Source: Clostridia bacterium (GTDB taxonomy: Bacteria; Bacillota; Clostridia; Christensenellales; Pumilibacteraceae). Taken from it: a stretch of DNA of 49,300 nt. Below, piece by piece: positions 19,079 to 25,869 of the stretch (positions within the stretch are counted from its first letter, which is position 1; each line of letters opens with the position of its first letter). The stretch spans positions 1 to 49,300 of the forward strand of contig JAAVYI010000019.1 in assembly GCA_022791055.1 (NCBI GenBank), in the 5' to 3' direction. The notes below the pieces were generated by a model. That model ran no database searches and was not told the DNA's origin. It saw only the letters and a list, made by a program, of their open reading frames with translations. Both the position numbers and the translations under genes were made by a program.

Positions 19079-19107
19079 AATATAGCATATTTGAAAATAA
19101 AAATCAA
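19079..19107 (-). promoter_or_regulatory. sigma-A promoter for the leader RNA / LRR gene
   Basis: On the minus strand TTGATT (19107-19102), a 17-base spacer, and TATATT (19084-19079) preceded by TG one base away (extended -10). The predicted start falls at about 19073, exactly the first base of the rod-shaped stem. Confidence 0.7.
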
Positions 19108-19137
19108 TACTTTTACAACGGCATTTTTGATTGGCAC

Positions 19138-19196
19138 TGTGGCGGGTGCTTGATAAAACAAGCGGCAGCTTGCGCCGCCGTCAAGCACCCGCCACA
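19138..19196. repeat. long perfect inverted repeat (cruciform)
   Basis: TGTGGCGGGTGCTTGA (19138-19153) and TCAAGCACCCGCCACA (19181-19196) form a perfect 16-bp stem. The 27-base centre contains GCGGC/GCCGC, giving a second small hairpin. No gene overlaps it. It lies at the start of decayed mobile-element sequence and may be an end or regulatory site of that element. Confidence 0.7.
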
Positions 19197-19236
19197 AACC
19201 GAACACAACCGAAAAGAACAAAGCCGCTGTAACGTA

Positions 19237-19328
19237 AAAAGCAAGGGTGGCAACTAAAATCGGGGCGCACGCGCAGGCTTACCGTGCGGCCCCGATTTTT
19301 TTTACGTTGCCGCCGTTTACTTGCTTTT
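19237..19328. repeat. three-tier nested inverted repeat
   Basis: Three stems are nested: AAAAGCAAG (19237) with CTTGCTTTT (19320-19328); GGTGGCAAC (19246-19254) with GTTGCCGCC (19306-19314), with one G-U pair if read as plus-strand RNA; and AAAATCGGGGC (19256-19266) with GCCCCGATTTT (19289-19299), followed by T8. The inner hairpin alone would act as a plus-strand terminator. Confidence 0.7.
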
Positions 19329-19755
19329 CACTTCCCGAATACTCCCGATACGTTATGCGCCGCATTGTTACTTTGTAACCCTTTCGTTCCCCGAAACTAC
19401 CTTTCAATGCAACCGCATTATTTTTCGCAGTATGGTATAATGCTATCGCTTATAAGCAACGCGCAAAATTTTTTCAAATTATTTTTTATGAAAAGCGTGG
19501 ACTTTCGCCGTTTTCAAGGCTATTTAGTGTAAGGACAAATTTTTTCGGGAAAGACCGTGATAATACGACTTTCAAGCCTAAATATTGTAAGCATAAAAAA
19601 CAGCGGCAAAATCGGTTAAAATACGGACTTTTATTAAATTTTGATGAAATTTTTGAAAGACCGTAGAATTTTGCCCTTTTTCGTGGCTATATAGTGAGGG
19701 GTATTTTATTTTGCCATAGACAACCCTAAAAATCTAAACATAAGGAGGTGTAAAA
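19329..19755. other. non-coding region with degenerate repeats, decayed mobile-element sequence
   Basis: No credible ORF. AT-rich spacer units recur loosely: TTTTCAAGGCTATTTAGTG near 19510, TTTCAAGCCTAAATATTG near 19570 and TTTCGTGGCTATATAGTG near 19679, each followed by a purine-rich stretch. Together with the small ORF behind a very strong ribosome site, this looks like the control region of a degraded conjugative or integrative element. Confidence 0.5.
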
Positions 19756-19893
19756 ATGCTCAATACCAAACTTGAAGTGATTTCAGTCGGAACACCCGAC
19801 ATAAGCAATCTACAAGACAGCGAACAGCGGTTATTCTTTGAAACGCTGTATGTAAAGGTTTTGGAATTGGCAAAAGACAAGAAAAAGAACTAA
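19756..19893 (+). CDS. 45-codon hypothetical protein of the mobile-element remnant
   Basis: ATG 19756 is preceded by AAGGAGGTGTAAAA, an ideal ribosome site with good spacing. The 45-residue product begins MLNTKLEVISVGTPDISN, has a central DSEQRLFFETLY segment and ends in a lysine-rich tail (AKDKKKN). It has no signal peptide or membrane segment. I do not recognise its function; small proteins of this kind accompany clostridial conjugative elements, but that is an impression. The perfect ribosome site and intact frame argue that it is real or recently was. Confidence 0.6.
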   Translation: MLNTKLEVISVGTPDISNLQDSEQRLFFETLYVKVLELAKDKKKN

Positions 19894-20550
19894 CGTATTG
19901 TATTGAACGGTCAGAGTTGCAACGTGCTACGACAACTCAAAAAAATGTATGTATTGGTTAGGGGCGCAACGTGCCACGCCGCCCCAAGAAAATAATTGAA
20001 TATATCGGCTTAACGAATAGGCGTATTGTATGATTGTACAGCCAAAAAAGCGAGCGTAAAAGATTTCCGAAAAAAAAGGAACGCGCCGCACGAAACGGGC
20101 AAAGTACGGAAATTCGGTTGTTTGACAATAAAATGATAATCGTCTACAACAGCCCCAAAACGATGAGCCTTGACGAAAGTCAGGGCTTTTCCTTTTATGC
20201 GGAAAACGTATCGTACCCGATTTATATTCAGAATATGAAACAGCCGAAAATGATAGACTTTCAACTGATTATGCGTATATAGAATACGCGGACTATTTAT
20301 TCCACGTTCCGCTTGACGTGAGCCTCCGCGGCGTGCGGTATTTAGGCAAAGAGCCAAGACCAAACGCCCCAAGGGGGCTTTTTGTTTGCCGTTGGCAAAT
20401 AGCCTACCACACGCTTTTCTCACGTCAAGCGGCTTTCGCGGCATAAACCGTCCGCTTTGCTTATTTTGTATGAACACTCGCCAAAACCGTTTTCGTGCCG
20501 ATAAAGGCATTTTAACGGCTTTATACTCGGCATATCCGAGCGCAAAAGAG
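19894..20550. other. decayed mobile-element sequence
   Basis: A plus-strand frame from about 20130 reads IIVYNSPKTMSLDESQGFSF and runs to TAG near 20280. The next 150 bases continue plausibly only in another frame (YIEYADYLFHVPLDVSLRG, about 20270-20330), which suggests a frameshifted gene remnant of unknown function. The arms CCGCTTGACGTGAG (about 20309-20322) and CTCACGTCAAGCGG (about 20420-20433) are inverted around a terminator-like hairpin. Frames on either strand are not convincing as live genes. Confidence 0.4.
20366..20383 (+). terminator. terminator-like hairpin in the remnant region
   Basis: GCCCC (20366-20370), loop AAG, GGGGC (20374-20378) followed by TTTTTG. Short but GC-rich. 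Confidence 0.5.
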
Positions 20551-20590
20551 CAAAAAGAAAAACCTAAACCGAGATGTTCGATTTAGGTTT
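20551..20590 (-). terminator. terminator of the tRNA-Ser unit
   Basis: On the minus strand AAACCTAAA, a 13-base loop, TTTAGGTTT, then TTCTTTTT. It lies just past the 3' end of the last tRNA. Confidence 0.75.
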
Positions 20591-20594
20591 CAAC

Positions 20595-20686
20595 TGGCGG
20601 AGAAGGCGGGATTTGAACCCGCGCACCGGTATTAGCGGTCTACTCCCTTAGCAGGGGAGCCCCTTGAGCCACTTGGGTACTTCTCC
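20595..20686 (-). tRNA. tRNA-Ser (anticodon GCU)
   Basis: The minus strand starts GGAGAAG and ends CTTCTCC-G-CCA, so CCA is encoded. The anticodon stem CTCCC/GGGAG encloses CTGCTAA, giving anticodon GCT (reads AGC and AGU). There is a long variable arm (TAGACCGCTAATACCGGTGC), as expected for serine, and a TTCAAAT T-loop. Confidence 0.95.
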
Positions 20687-20721
20687 ATGGCTACATATTG
20701 GCGCTTTTGGGGGCGCGCTAT

Positions 20722-20813
20722 TGGCGGAGAGAGAGGGATTCGAACCCCCGGTCCTTATTAGGGAACGCCGGTTTTCAAGACCGGTGCCATAAACCAAGCT
20801 CGGCCATCTCTCC
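20722..20813 (-). tRNA. tRNA-Ser (anticodon UGA)
   Basis: The minus strand starts GGAGAGA and ends TCTCTCC-G-CCA with encoded CCA. The anticodon stem CCGGT/ACCGG encloses CTTGAAA, giving TGA. It has the long serine variable arm and a TTCGAAT T-loop. It is transcribed first, from the promoter at 20826-20854, together with the GCU tRNA. Confidence 0.95.
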
Positions 20814-20825
20814 AAACGCTTATTC

Positions 20826-20854
20826 AGTATAGCAAAATCGCGGCGGGGTGTCAA
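20826..20854 (-). promoter_or_regulatory. promoter of the tRNA-Ser unit
   Basis: On the minus strand TTGACA (20854-20849), a 17-base spacer, TATACT (20831-20826). The first tRNA starts 13 bases downstream of the -10 box. Confidence 0.85.
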
Positions 20855-20871
20855 GCAAAACGCGCGTATCG

Positions 20872-21068
20872 AAAAAATCTTATTGCCGAAATCTGTCACG
20901 CGCGGGGAATAAGACGCCGATCGGCGCGTTCCGAAAGCGGGTGGCTACCCGGTGAGGCCGGTTCTATTGCGATTGCCGCCTAGGCGCAAGCAGGGACTTA
21001 TGCATGACGAGGATGGGTGCGTATCCCGCGCGGAGTTGCCGCTAAAACCTTATGTGTTCGACACTTCT
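20872..21068 (-). ncRNA. unidentified structured RNA gene, about 197 nt
   Basis: A minus-strand promoter (21075-21102) predicts a start near 21068; six T on the minus strand (20877-20872) mark a plausible end, reached after TCTTATT/AATAAGA can pair. Between them is no ORF but dense complementarity: CGCGCGGG (20899-20906) with CCCGCGCG (21025-21032), 8 bp and long range; CGGGT/ACCCG; GGAA/TTCC around CGCC/GGCG; TTGC/GCAA around GCC/GGC; and TATGCA (20999-21004) with TGCGTA (21018-21023). The last stem, extended by GGGA/TCCC, competes with the long-range stem, so two folds are possible. Length and a position next to tRNA genes fit a housekeeping RNA such as 6S, but I cannot show it. The GGAAG.AGC signature of SRP RNA is absent. 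Confidence 0.55.
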
Positions 21069-21074
21069 ATGCCT

Positions 21075-21102
21075 AGTATACAGAGTATAGAAATTTTGGC
21101 AA
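21075..21102 (-). promoter_or_regulatory. promoter of the unidentified minus-strand RNA
   Basis: On the minus strand TTGCCA (21102-21097), a 16-base spacer, TATACT (21080-21075). It is back to back with the plus-strand ABC-operon promoter at 21128. Confidence 0.6.
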
Positions 21103-21127
21103 GCGGCGAGAATATTTTGAAAAATGC

Positions 21128-21167
21128 TTGACAAAGCGCGATGATCTGTATATACTGTATCTATACA
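21128..21167 (+). promoter_or_regulatory. promoter with YtrA-type operator for the ABC/GntR operon
   Basis: TTGACA (21128-21133), a 17-base spacer and TATACT (21151-21156) form a near-consensus promoter. The -10 box is embedded in an inverted repeat, TGTATA (21147-21152) and TATACA (21162-21167). This placement and the TGTATA..TATACA form fit GntR-family YtrA-type repressors, and such a regulator is encoded at 23191, so autoregulation is likely. Confidence 0.75.
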
Positions 21168-21191
21168 ATAAGCACAGTTCGGGAGGCGGCC

Positions 21192-22021
21192 ATGCTGAAG
21201 GTGACGGGACTGACCAAGAAGTTTGAAAATTTTACGTTGGAGGACGTGGGGTTTACGTTACCGGCGGGGTATATCATGGGCTTTATCGGCATGAACGGTG
21301 CGGGCAAGACGACGACGATCAAAAGCATTATGCGCATGATTCGGCCGGACGCCGGTCGTGTCGAAATCTTCGGCCTCGATATGGCCGAGCACGAACTGGA
21401 GATCAAGCAGTCGATCGGATTTGCGGCGGTGCGTTCGAGTATTACCGCCAAAAGCCGCTGAAAAAGATCACCGACGTCTATCGACGGTTTTTTCGCGATT
21501 GGGACGAAACGGCGTACCGCGACTGCCTCAAGCGGTTTTCGCTCGACGAGACGCAACGCGTCAGCCAACTGTCGGCCGGTATGCGCGTCAAGTACGGCCT
21601 CGCGCTCGGTCTGTCGCACAACGCGCGGCTGTTTATCTTCGACGAGCCGACATCCGGCCTCGACCCGGTGGCGCGCGACGATCTGCTCGACTTGTTTTTA
21701 TCGCTGATCGAGGACGGCAGCCGCAGCATTCTGTTTTCGACGCACATTACGTCCGACCTCGACAAATGCGCCGATTATGTGACGTTCATCAAAAACGGCC
21801 GCATCGTCATGAGCGACGCCAAGGACGCGATCATCGACGCGCACACCGTCGTTTCGGGCGGGTCGGAGATGCTCGCGTCGCTGCAAGACAAATTGATCGG
21901 CGTCAAATCGCACGACTTCGGGTTTAAGGCGCTGATGAAAACGGCGGACGTGCCGGAATCGTTGCGCGCGACGGCCGTTCGTCCCGACTTAGAGGACATC
22001 ACGGTGTATTATAACCGTTAA
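21192..22021 (+). pseudogene. ABC transporter ATPase (YtrB/BcrA type), frameshifted
   Basis: The first frame from ATG 21192 carries Walker A (GMNGAGKTT, about residues 36-44) and runs to EIKQSIGF, then derails to a stop at 21459-21461. The rest is in the next frame: from about 21428 it reads GAFEYYRQKPLKKI, then the ABC signature LSAGM, Walker B LFIFDEPTSGLDP and the H-loop STHITSDLDK, ending at 22021. In intact relatives the join is IGFVFDxxxFYExL, so a single base has been lost in GCGGCGGTGCG (21423-21433). Either the ATPase is inactivated or the base is a sequence error; the downstream genes are intact, which favours an error or a very recent mutation. A separate internal product from 21581 would lack Walker A. 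Confidence 0.85.
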
Positions 22022-22040
22022 GGGCGGTCGAGGGAGGAGA

Positions 22041-22486
22041 TTGCTTCGCTTGGGCGGTGGCAATAGAGCTGTGACAAAATGTTCGAGAGAAAACGAGAGC
22101 GCACACACTTTGTCACCCTCGGAGCGAAAGCACGGTCTAGCGCAGCAAATCGATTATTCTATACGCCTTCGTACATTCCTCGGCTTCGCTCGGAATGACA
22201 AAGGGTCTTTACTGCTTCCCAAAAGGTTTTGTCACAACTCTAATGGCAGAAAAATAGAGGCACATGCAATGACGAGAGAACGATTTACAATGCCGCGCAA
22301 GATTGCCGCGGTCGCTACGCTCCCTCGCAATGACAGAAAAACGAGACTCTCGCAAGGGCGGAAAAGAAAAGGTCTCGCAATGACGGGGGAAGAGGCCTTC
22401 GCATTGACGAGAGAAAGGGACGCAAGAGTCGGGAAAGCGCGCGCAAACGAATGCGTGAAATTTGTAAATAAACAGGAGACGGAAAG
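22041..22486. repeat. REP-like intergenic repeat mosaic
   Basis: This 450-base gap inside the ABC operon is made of dispersed-repeat pieces: ATTCCTCGGCTTCGCTCGG followed by AATGACAAAG (near 22175), GATTGCCGCGGTCGCTACG followed by CTCCCTCGCAATGACA (near 22301), and several shorter echoes of CGCAATGACG/GACGAGAGA (22267, 22375, 22405). Strings of this type are scattered in many clostridial genomes. An open frame of 149 codons across it is an accident of repeats without stops and has no ribosome site. Confidence 0.7.
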
Positions 22487-23140
22487 ATGACGCTGAAAGC
22501 CTTATTAAAAAAAGATTTTTTGTTGCTACTGCCCAAGCCGCTGTATTTGTTGCTGCTGCTAGGGTGCTTGACGGCGGTTCCGAACTATCCGACGATCATC
22601 AGCACCGGCTATGTTATCATGTTGGTATTTTTCGTATTTACCTTTTCCAAAGAGAACCGCGACGCCGAATTTACCGCCATGCTGCCGATCAGCCGCAACG
22701 ACTTAGTGAATGCGCGGCTTGTGACGGTGCTCATTCTCGAGATCGCGCAGCTGACGATCGCGGCCTTATTCGCTATCGGCGGCGCTCTGGGATTTCCCGA
22801 AGGCAATAAAGTCGGCATAGACCCCAACCCGACGCTGTTCGGCACGGCGCTACTGTGCCTGTCGGCGTTCAATCTGATTTTCTTCCCGCTGTTTTACCGC
22901 ACCGGCTATAAAAGCGGCGTCCCCATGCTGTTCGGGCTGCTCGCTTTCTTAAGCGTATACGCCGCCGTCGAGCTGATGGTCAACCTGATCCCCGGCTGGC
23001 GCGACATCTTTGACACGCTCAACCCAGCCATGATGGGCTGGCAGTCGATTTTCCCGGGCGTCGGCGTTGTCGCGTTCGTAGGCCTGTCATTCTTGACCGC
23101 GCATCTGTCCCGCAAAGCGTTTGCGCGCGCCGACCTATAA
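22487..23140 (+). CDS. ABC-2 type transporter permease
   Basis: A 217-aa membrane protein with about six hydrophobic segments and the N-terminal MTLKALLKKDFLLLLPKPLYL typical of ABC-2 permeases of the YtrC/YhcI kind, with FSKENRDAEF and LPISRNDLVNARL after TM2. It presumably forms the membrane part of the exporter whose ATPase is the frameshifted gene upstream. GGAGACGGAAAG precedes the ATG. Systems of this design often respond to cell-wall-active antibiotics or peptides; the substrate here is unknown. Confidence 0.85.
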   Translation: MTLKALLKKDFLLLLPKPLYLLLLLGCLTAVPNYPTIISTGYVIMLVFFVFTFSKENRDAEFTAMLPISRNDLVNARLVTVLILEIAQLTIAALFAIGGALGFPEGNKVGIDPNPTLFGTALLCLSAFNLIFFPLFYRTGYKSGVPMLFGLLAFLSVYAAVELMVNLIPGWRDIFDTLNPAMMGWQSIFPGVGVVAFVGLSFLTAHLSRKAFARADL

Positions 23141-23190
23141 AGGTTTGCGTTTTCAGGCGATTTCATGTATACTGATAACGGGTAAGGCCT

Positions 23191-23547
23191 ATGGAGTTAA
23201 ACATACAGAAGAATCAAACGCCGATCTATCGCCAACTGTACGAACAACTGGTGCGACAGATCGCCGACGGAACGATCGAGGCGGACGCATGTCTGCCTTC
23301 TATTCGCGCCGTGGCAAAGCAGTTGGGCGTCGCCGTCGTTACGGTGAAAACCGCTTACGAAATGCTCGAGCGCGACGGCTTTATTTATACGCTGCCGGCC
23401 AAAGGCTGTTTCGTGTCCGCCGCGGCGCCCAAAAGGAAAGCCGACTTGGCGCGCGACCGTCTGCGGAACGAACTGGCTTACTACAAGCAGTTGGGGCTGG
23501 ACGCAGACGAATTGATCGACTTGGTGCGCGCATTATATCAGGAATAG
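23191..23547 (+). CDS. GntR-family regulator (YtrA type)
   Basis: A 118-aa protein that is nearly all winged helix-turn-helix: PIYRQLYEQLVRQIADGTI (residues about 11-29), LPSIRAVAKQLGVAVVTVKTAYEMLERDG, and a GCFV wing, then a short helical tail for dimerisation. There is no large effector domain, which is diagnostic of the YtrA subfamily, whose members repress adjacent ABC-2 operons through TGTATA..TATACA operators. Such an operator overlaps the promoter at 21128-21167. It is last in the operon rather than first as is usual; a TATACT at about 23168 could give it a separate start. Confidence 0.9.
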   Translation: MELNIQKNQTPIYRQLYEQLVRQIADGTIEADACLPSIRAVAKQLGVAVVTVKTAYEMLERDGFIYTLPAKGCFVSAAAPKRKADLARDRLRNELAYYKQLGLDADELIDLVRALYQE

Positions 23548-23555
23548 AAAACACG

Positions 23556-23580
23556 GGCGGTTCGGGCGAGCCGCCTTTTT
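23556..23580 (+). terminator. terminator of the ABC/GntR operon
   Basis: GGCGGTTC (23556-23563), loop GGGC, GAGCCGCC (23568-23575) form an 8-bp stem with one G-U pair, followed by TTTTT. Confidence 0.85.
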
Positions 23581-23739
23581 GATCGGCAGTATGTCGCGGC
23601 GGCTTGCAATCAAACGGCAAATATTTGCTTGTGCGCGCGCTATAGTCGGCAGGGCTTTCGGGGTTGACTTTTTGATCGACTTAAGGTACAATACCGATTG
23701 GGCAATCTTCCCGAAATTCCCAAAACGGAGGTGCGTGCG

Positions 23740-24693
23740 TTGCAAACCGGGCGGACGATGTTATCGGCGCTTGCCGCGTTTTTGACCGCGGCGCTTTTTG
23801 CGTTCGTCCCGTTTGCGGCGTTTGTCGCCGTGCCGCTGCTCGTCGCACTGTCGGAAACATTGCGCCGCCGACTGGGTTGGGGCGCGGCGCTGTATGCCTG
23901 GCTGACGCCGCTGCCCGTGCTGTTTATTATCGGCGACCCACTGCCGACGATCGCCGTTGCCGTAGGCCTGGCCGTATTTTTGGCGATCGCGCTGACCCAA
24001 AAGCGCGGGATTCATGTTTGCGGCGGTACTGCTATCGGGGCGGCGATCTTGACGGCCGTCGCTTTGCTGCTGCTTTGGTCGATCGCCGTCGGCAAGGACT
24101 TCGGCACGCTGGCGGCCGACTATGTCTATCGATACGCCGACCGTCCGCTGTGGCAGTGGGCGGCGCGGCGCGCATATTCGAGCGTTGCGGGGGCGCTCGC
24201 GCCGGGACAGGACGGCTATCTCCAAGCGGCGTTCGACGTGCTTGCCGCCCGCGCGGCCGAAACGATGTCCGAATACGCTTTTTATTATACGCTCGGCTAT
24301 GCGTCGCTGACCGCCGTCGCGTCGTGTCTGCTGTATTGGGTGAGCGTCGGCCGCCGCGCCGCGCTTAAAAACGTGCGTTTCGACCGCCGCTATTTGCTGT
24401 ACGTCGCGTTGCCGGTCGCAGGCGTGTCATTGCTCGGCATTTGGCCGCACATGCGCCCGCTGACCGCCGCGGTGTTCTATGCCGCGATCACGGCGCCGTG
24501 CGCGGCGGTCGGCTTTACCTTTTTGCTGTACTGCGCGCAACATTTCTCCCCGAAAGCGCGCGTTCCGGCGGTTGCCGTCGTCGTCACGCTCTGTTCGGCG
24601 CTGTATTTGTTTGATTATGGGCAGCTTTTACTTTCGCTGTTCGGGTTTGCCGACGTGCTGATCCCGCTTAGAAAGCTGATCGACCTGATTTGA
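23740..24693 (+). CDS. DUF2232 (YybS-like) membrane protein
   Basis: A 317-aa protein with about eight hydrophobic segments and few soluble residues, matching the DUF2232/YybS family by its SYMETRICAL layout of paired helices, a central soluble stretch (about 130-185) and an AEYAFYYTLGY-like segment. I prefer TTG 23740, nine bases after AAACGGAGG; ATG 23758 is an alternative, and the upstream in-frame ATG at 23698 has no ribosome site. In Bacillus the order is yybS, gdpP, rplI; here rplI follows directly and no gdpP lies between. The biochemical role of the family is unknown. Confidence 0.7.
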   Translation: MQTGRTMLSALAAFLTAALFAFVPFAAFVAVPLLVALSETLRRRLGWGAALYAWLTPLPVLFIIGDPLPTIAVAVGLAVFLAIALTQKRGIHVCGGTAIGAAILTAVALLLLWSIAVGKDFGTLAADYVYRYADRPLWQWAARRAYSSVAGALAPGQDGYLQAAFDVLAARAAETMSEYAFYYTLGYASLTAVASCLLYWVSVGRRAALKNVRFDRRYLLYVALPVAGVSLLGIWPHMRPLTAAVFYAAITAPCAAVGFTFLLYCAQHFSPKARVPAVAVVVTLCSALYLFDYGQLLLSLFGFADVLIPLRKLIDLI

Positions 24694-24698
24694 GGTTG

Positions 24699-24727
24699 TT
24701 GACAAATCGGCGCGCGGATAGTATAAT
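24699..24727 (+). promoter_or_regulatory. promoter of rplI
   Basis: TTGACA (24699-24704), a 17-base spacer, TATAAT (24722-24727): a full consensus promoter, starting within 6 bases of the previous stop codon. Confidence 0.9.
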
Positions 24728-24759
24728 AAATAGGAATACCGAAAAGGAGAATATCGGGC

Positions 24760-25203
24760 ATGAAAGTTATACTGACCGCAGACGTAAAAGGGCAGGGGAA
24801 AAAGGGCGACGTCGTCAACGTCAGCGACGGTTACGCGCGCAACTACCTGTTTAAAAACAACTTGGCGACCGAGGCCACGGCCGCCGCGCTCAACAGCGTC
24901 AAACTCAAGAAAGAGGCCGACGACCACCGCCGCGCCGTCGAGCGCGCCGCCGCGCAAGAGGTCGCGGACAAGCTGAACAAAACGCAAGTCACCGTTCGGA
25001 TCAAGGTCGGCGAGACGGGTAAACTGTTCGGCGCGCTCAACTCGCAGGCCATTGTCGACGCATTACACGCGCAGGGCATCGAACTGGACAAGAAGAAGAT
25101 CGTTTTGAACGAGCCGATCAAGACGCTGGGCACCTATACCGTCGTCGTCAAGCCCTACGCCGAGATCAGCGCCAAGCTGACCGTCAAAGTGGAAGCCGAA
25201 TAA
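24760..25203 (+). CDS. rplI: 50S ribosomal protein L9
   Basis: A 147-aa protein of normal length. The N-terminal RNA-binding domain is unmistakable ([17 protein letters not shown], then [16 protein letters not shown]), followed by the connecting helix (about 45-75) and the C-terminal domain ([31 protein letters not shown]). L9 binds 23S rRNA at the base of the L1 stalk and affects frame maintenance. AAAGGAGAA precedes the ATG. The consensus promoter at 24699 may also serve the ECF and patatin genes that follow with short gaps. Confidence 0.97.
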   Translation: MKVILTADVKGQGKKGDVVNVSDGYARNYLFKNNLATEATAAALNSVKLKKEADDHRRAVERAAAQEVADKLNKTQVTVRIKVGETGKLFGALNSQAIVDALHAQGIELDKKKIVLNEPIKTLGTYTVVVKPYAEISAKLTVKVEAE

Positions 25204-25218
25204 GTCGGGCAGGTACGC

Positions 25219-25869
25219 ATGAAAGCCGCGCAGAAAACCGAAAAAGCCTATAAAGTTACGACCTTGTATTATGTGATGCTGGGGCTGTTTACCGCGCTCG
25301 CATTCGTGGCGACGCTGCTTATTCAGATCCCGGCCGGCTGGGGGTATATCAACTTCGGCGATGCGGTCGTCATGATCGCAAGCGTCGTATTGGGACCCGT
25401 CGGCGGCGCGGTCACCGGCTTGCTGGGGCCGGCGGCGGCAGATCTGGCGACCGGCTTTTTGATCTACGCGCCGTTCACCGCCGTCATCAAGGCGTTTGAA
25501 GGACTGTTCTGCGGGCTTTTGTATAGCAAAGTTTTGCGCGGCCGCGCCGGTTGGCTGCGCTGCTTAGTAGCATTTGCCGTCGTGTCGCTTTGGGTTTCGG
25601 TCGGCTATGCCGTCACCGATTTTCTGTTGGTCTCGTTCGGCGCGTTGGGCGACACGAACAGCCTGCCTGCGGCATGGGCGGCCGCAGTCGCGTCGCTGTG
25701 GAAAACGACCATTCAGACCGGCGTATCGATGGCGGTCGCAATGATCGTCAGCCCCAAACTGCCCAAACTGGCGCACGGCAAGCTGTTTGTCGGACGAACG
25801 GGATCGGATTCGCCGACGAGCGATGCCGAAACAAAAAGTTCACCCGACGAGGAGGAACGCACGCGGTAA
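25219..25869 (+). CDS. ECF transporter S-component
   Basis: A 216-aa membrane protein with six predicted helices. The INFGDAVVMIASVVLGPVGGA stretch (residues about 45-65, split here after the family pattern G-D) and GLLGPAAADLATGF mark an energy-coupling-factor substrate-binding subunit of the HmpT/ThiW/RibU class. It would bind a vitamin or precursor and dock on a shared EcfAAT module, which is not in this window. The last 30 residues are a charged tail (SDSPTSDAETKSSPDEEER). Its stop codon touches the next ATG, so the two are translationally coupled. The ligand cannot be told from sequence. Confidence 0.88.
   Translation: MKAAQKTEKAYKVTTLYYVMLGLFTALAFVATLLIQIPAGWGYINFGDAVVMIASVVLGPVGGAVTGLLGPAAADLATGFLIYAPFTAVIKAFEGLFCGLLYSKVLRGRAGWLRCLVAFAVVSLWVSVGYAVTDFLLVSFGALGDTNSLPAAWAAAVASLWKTTIQTGVSMAVAMIVSPKLPKLAHGKLFVGRTGSDSPTSDAETKSSPDEEERTR

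Noticed and set aside
20010..20510. 166-codon minus-strand ORF in the mobile-element remnant
   Set aside because: It spans a terminator-like hairpin and inverted arms and has no domain; the opposite strand holds fragments of a different frameshifted gene.
20985..21040. glmS ribozyme
   Set aside because: GACGAGGATGGG resembles the glmS core, but the cleavage-site helix and following core do not match, the strand with the promoter is the other one, and no glmS gene follows.
22041..22490. 149-codon ORF inside the ABC operon
   Set aside because: It is composed of REP-like repeat pieces read without stops, has no ribosome site and overlaps the start of the real permease gene.
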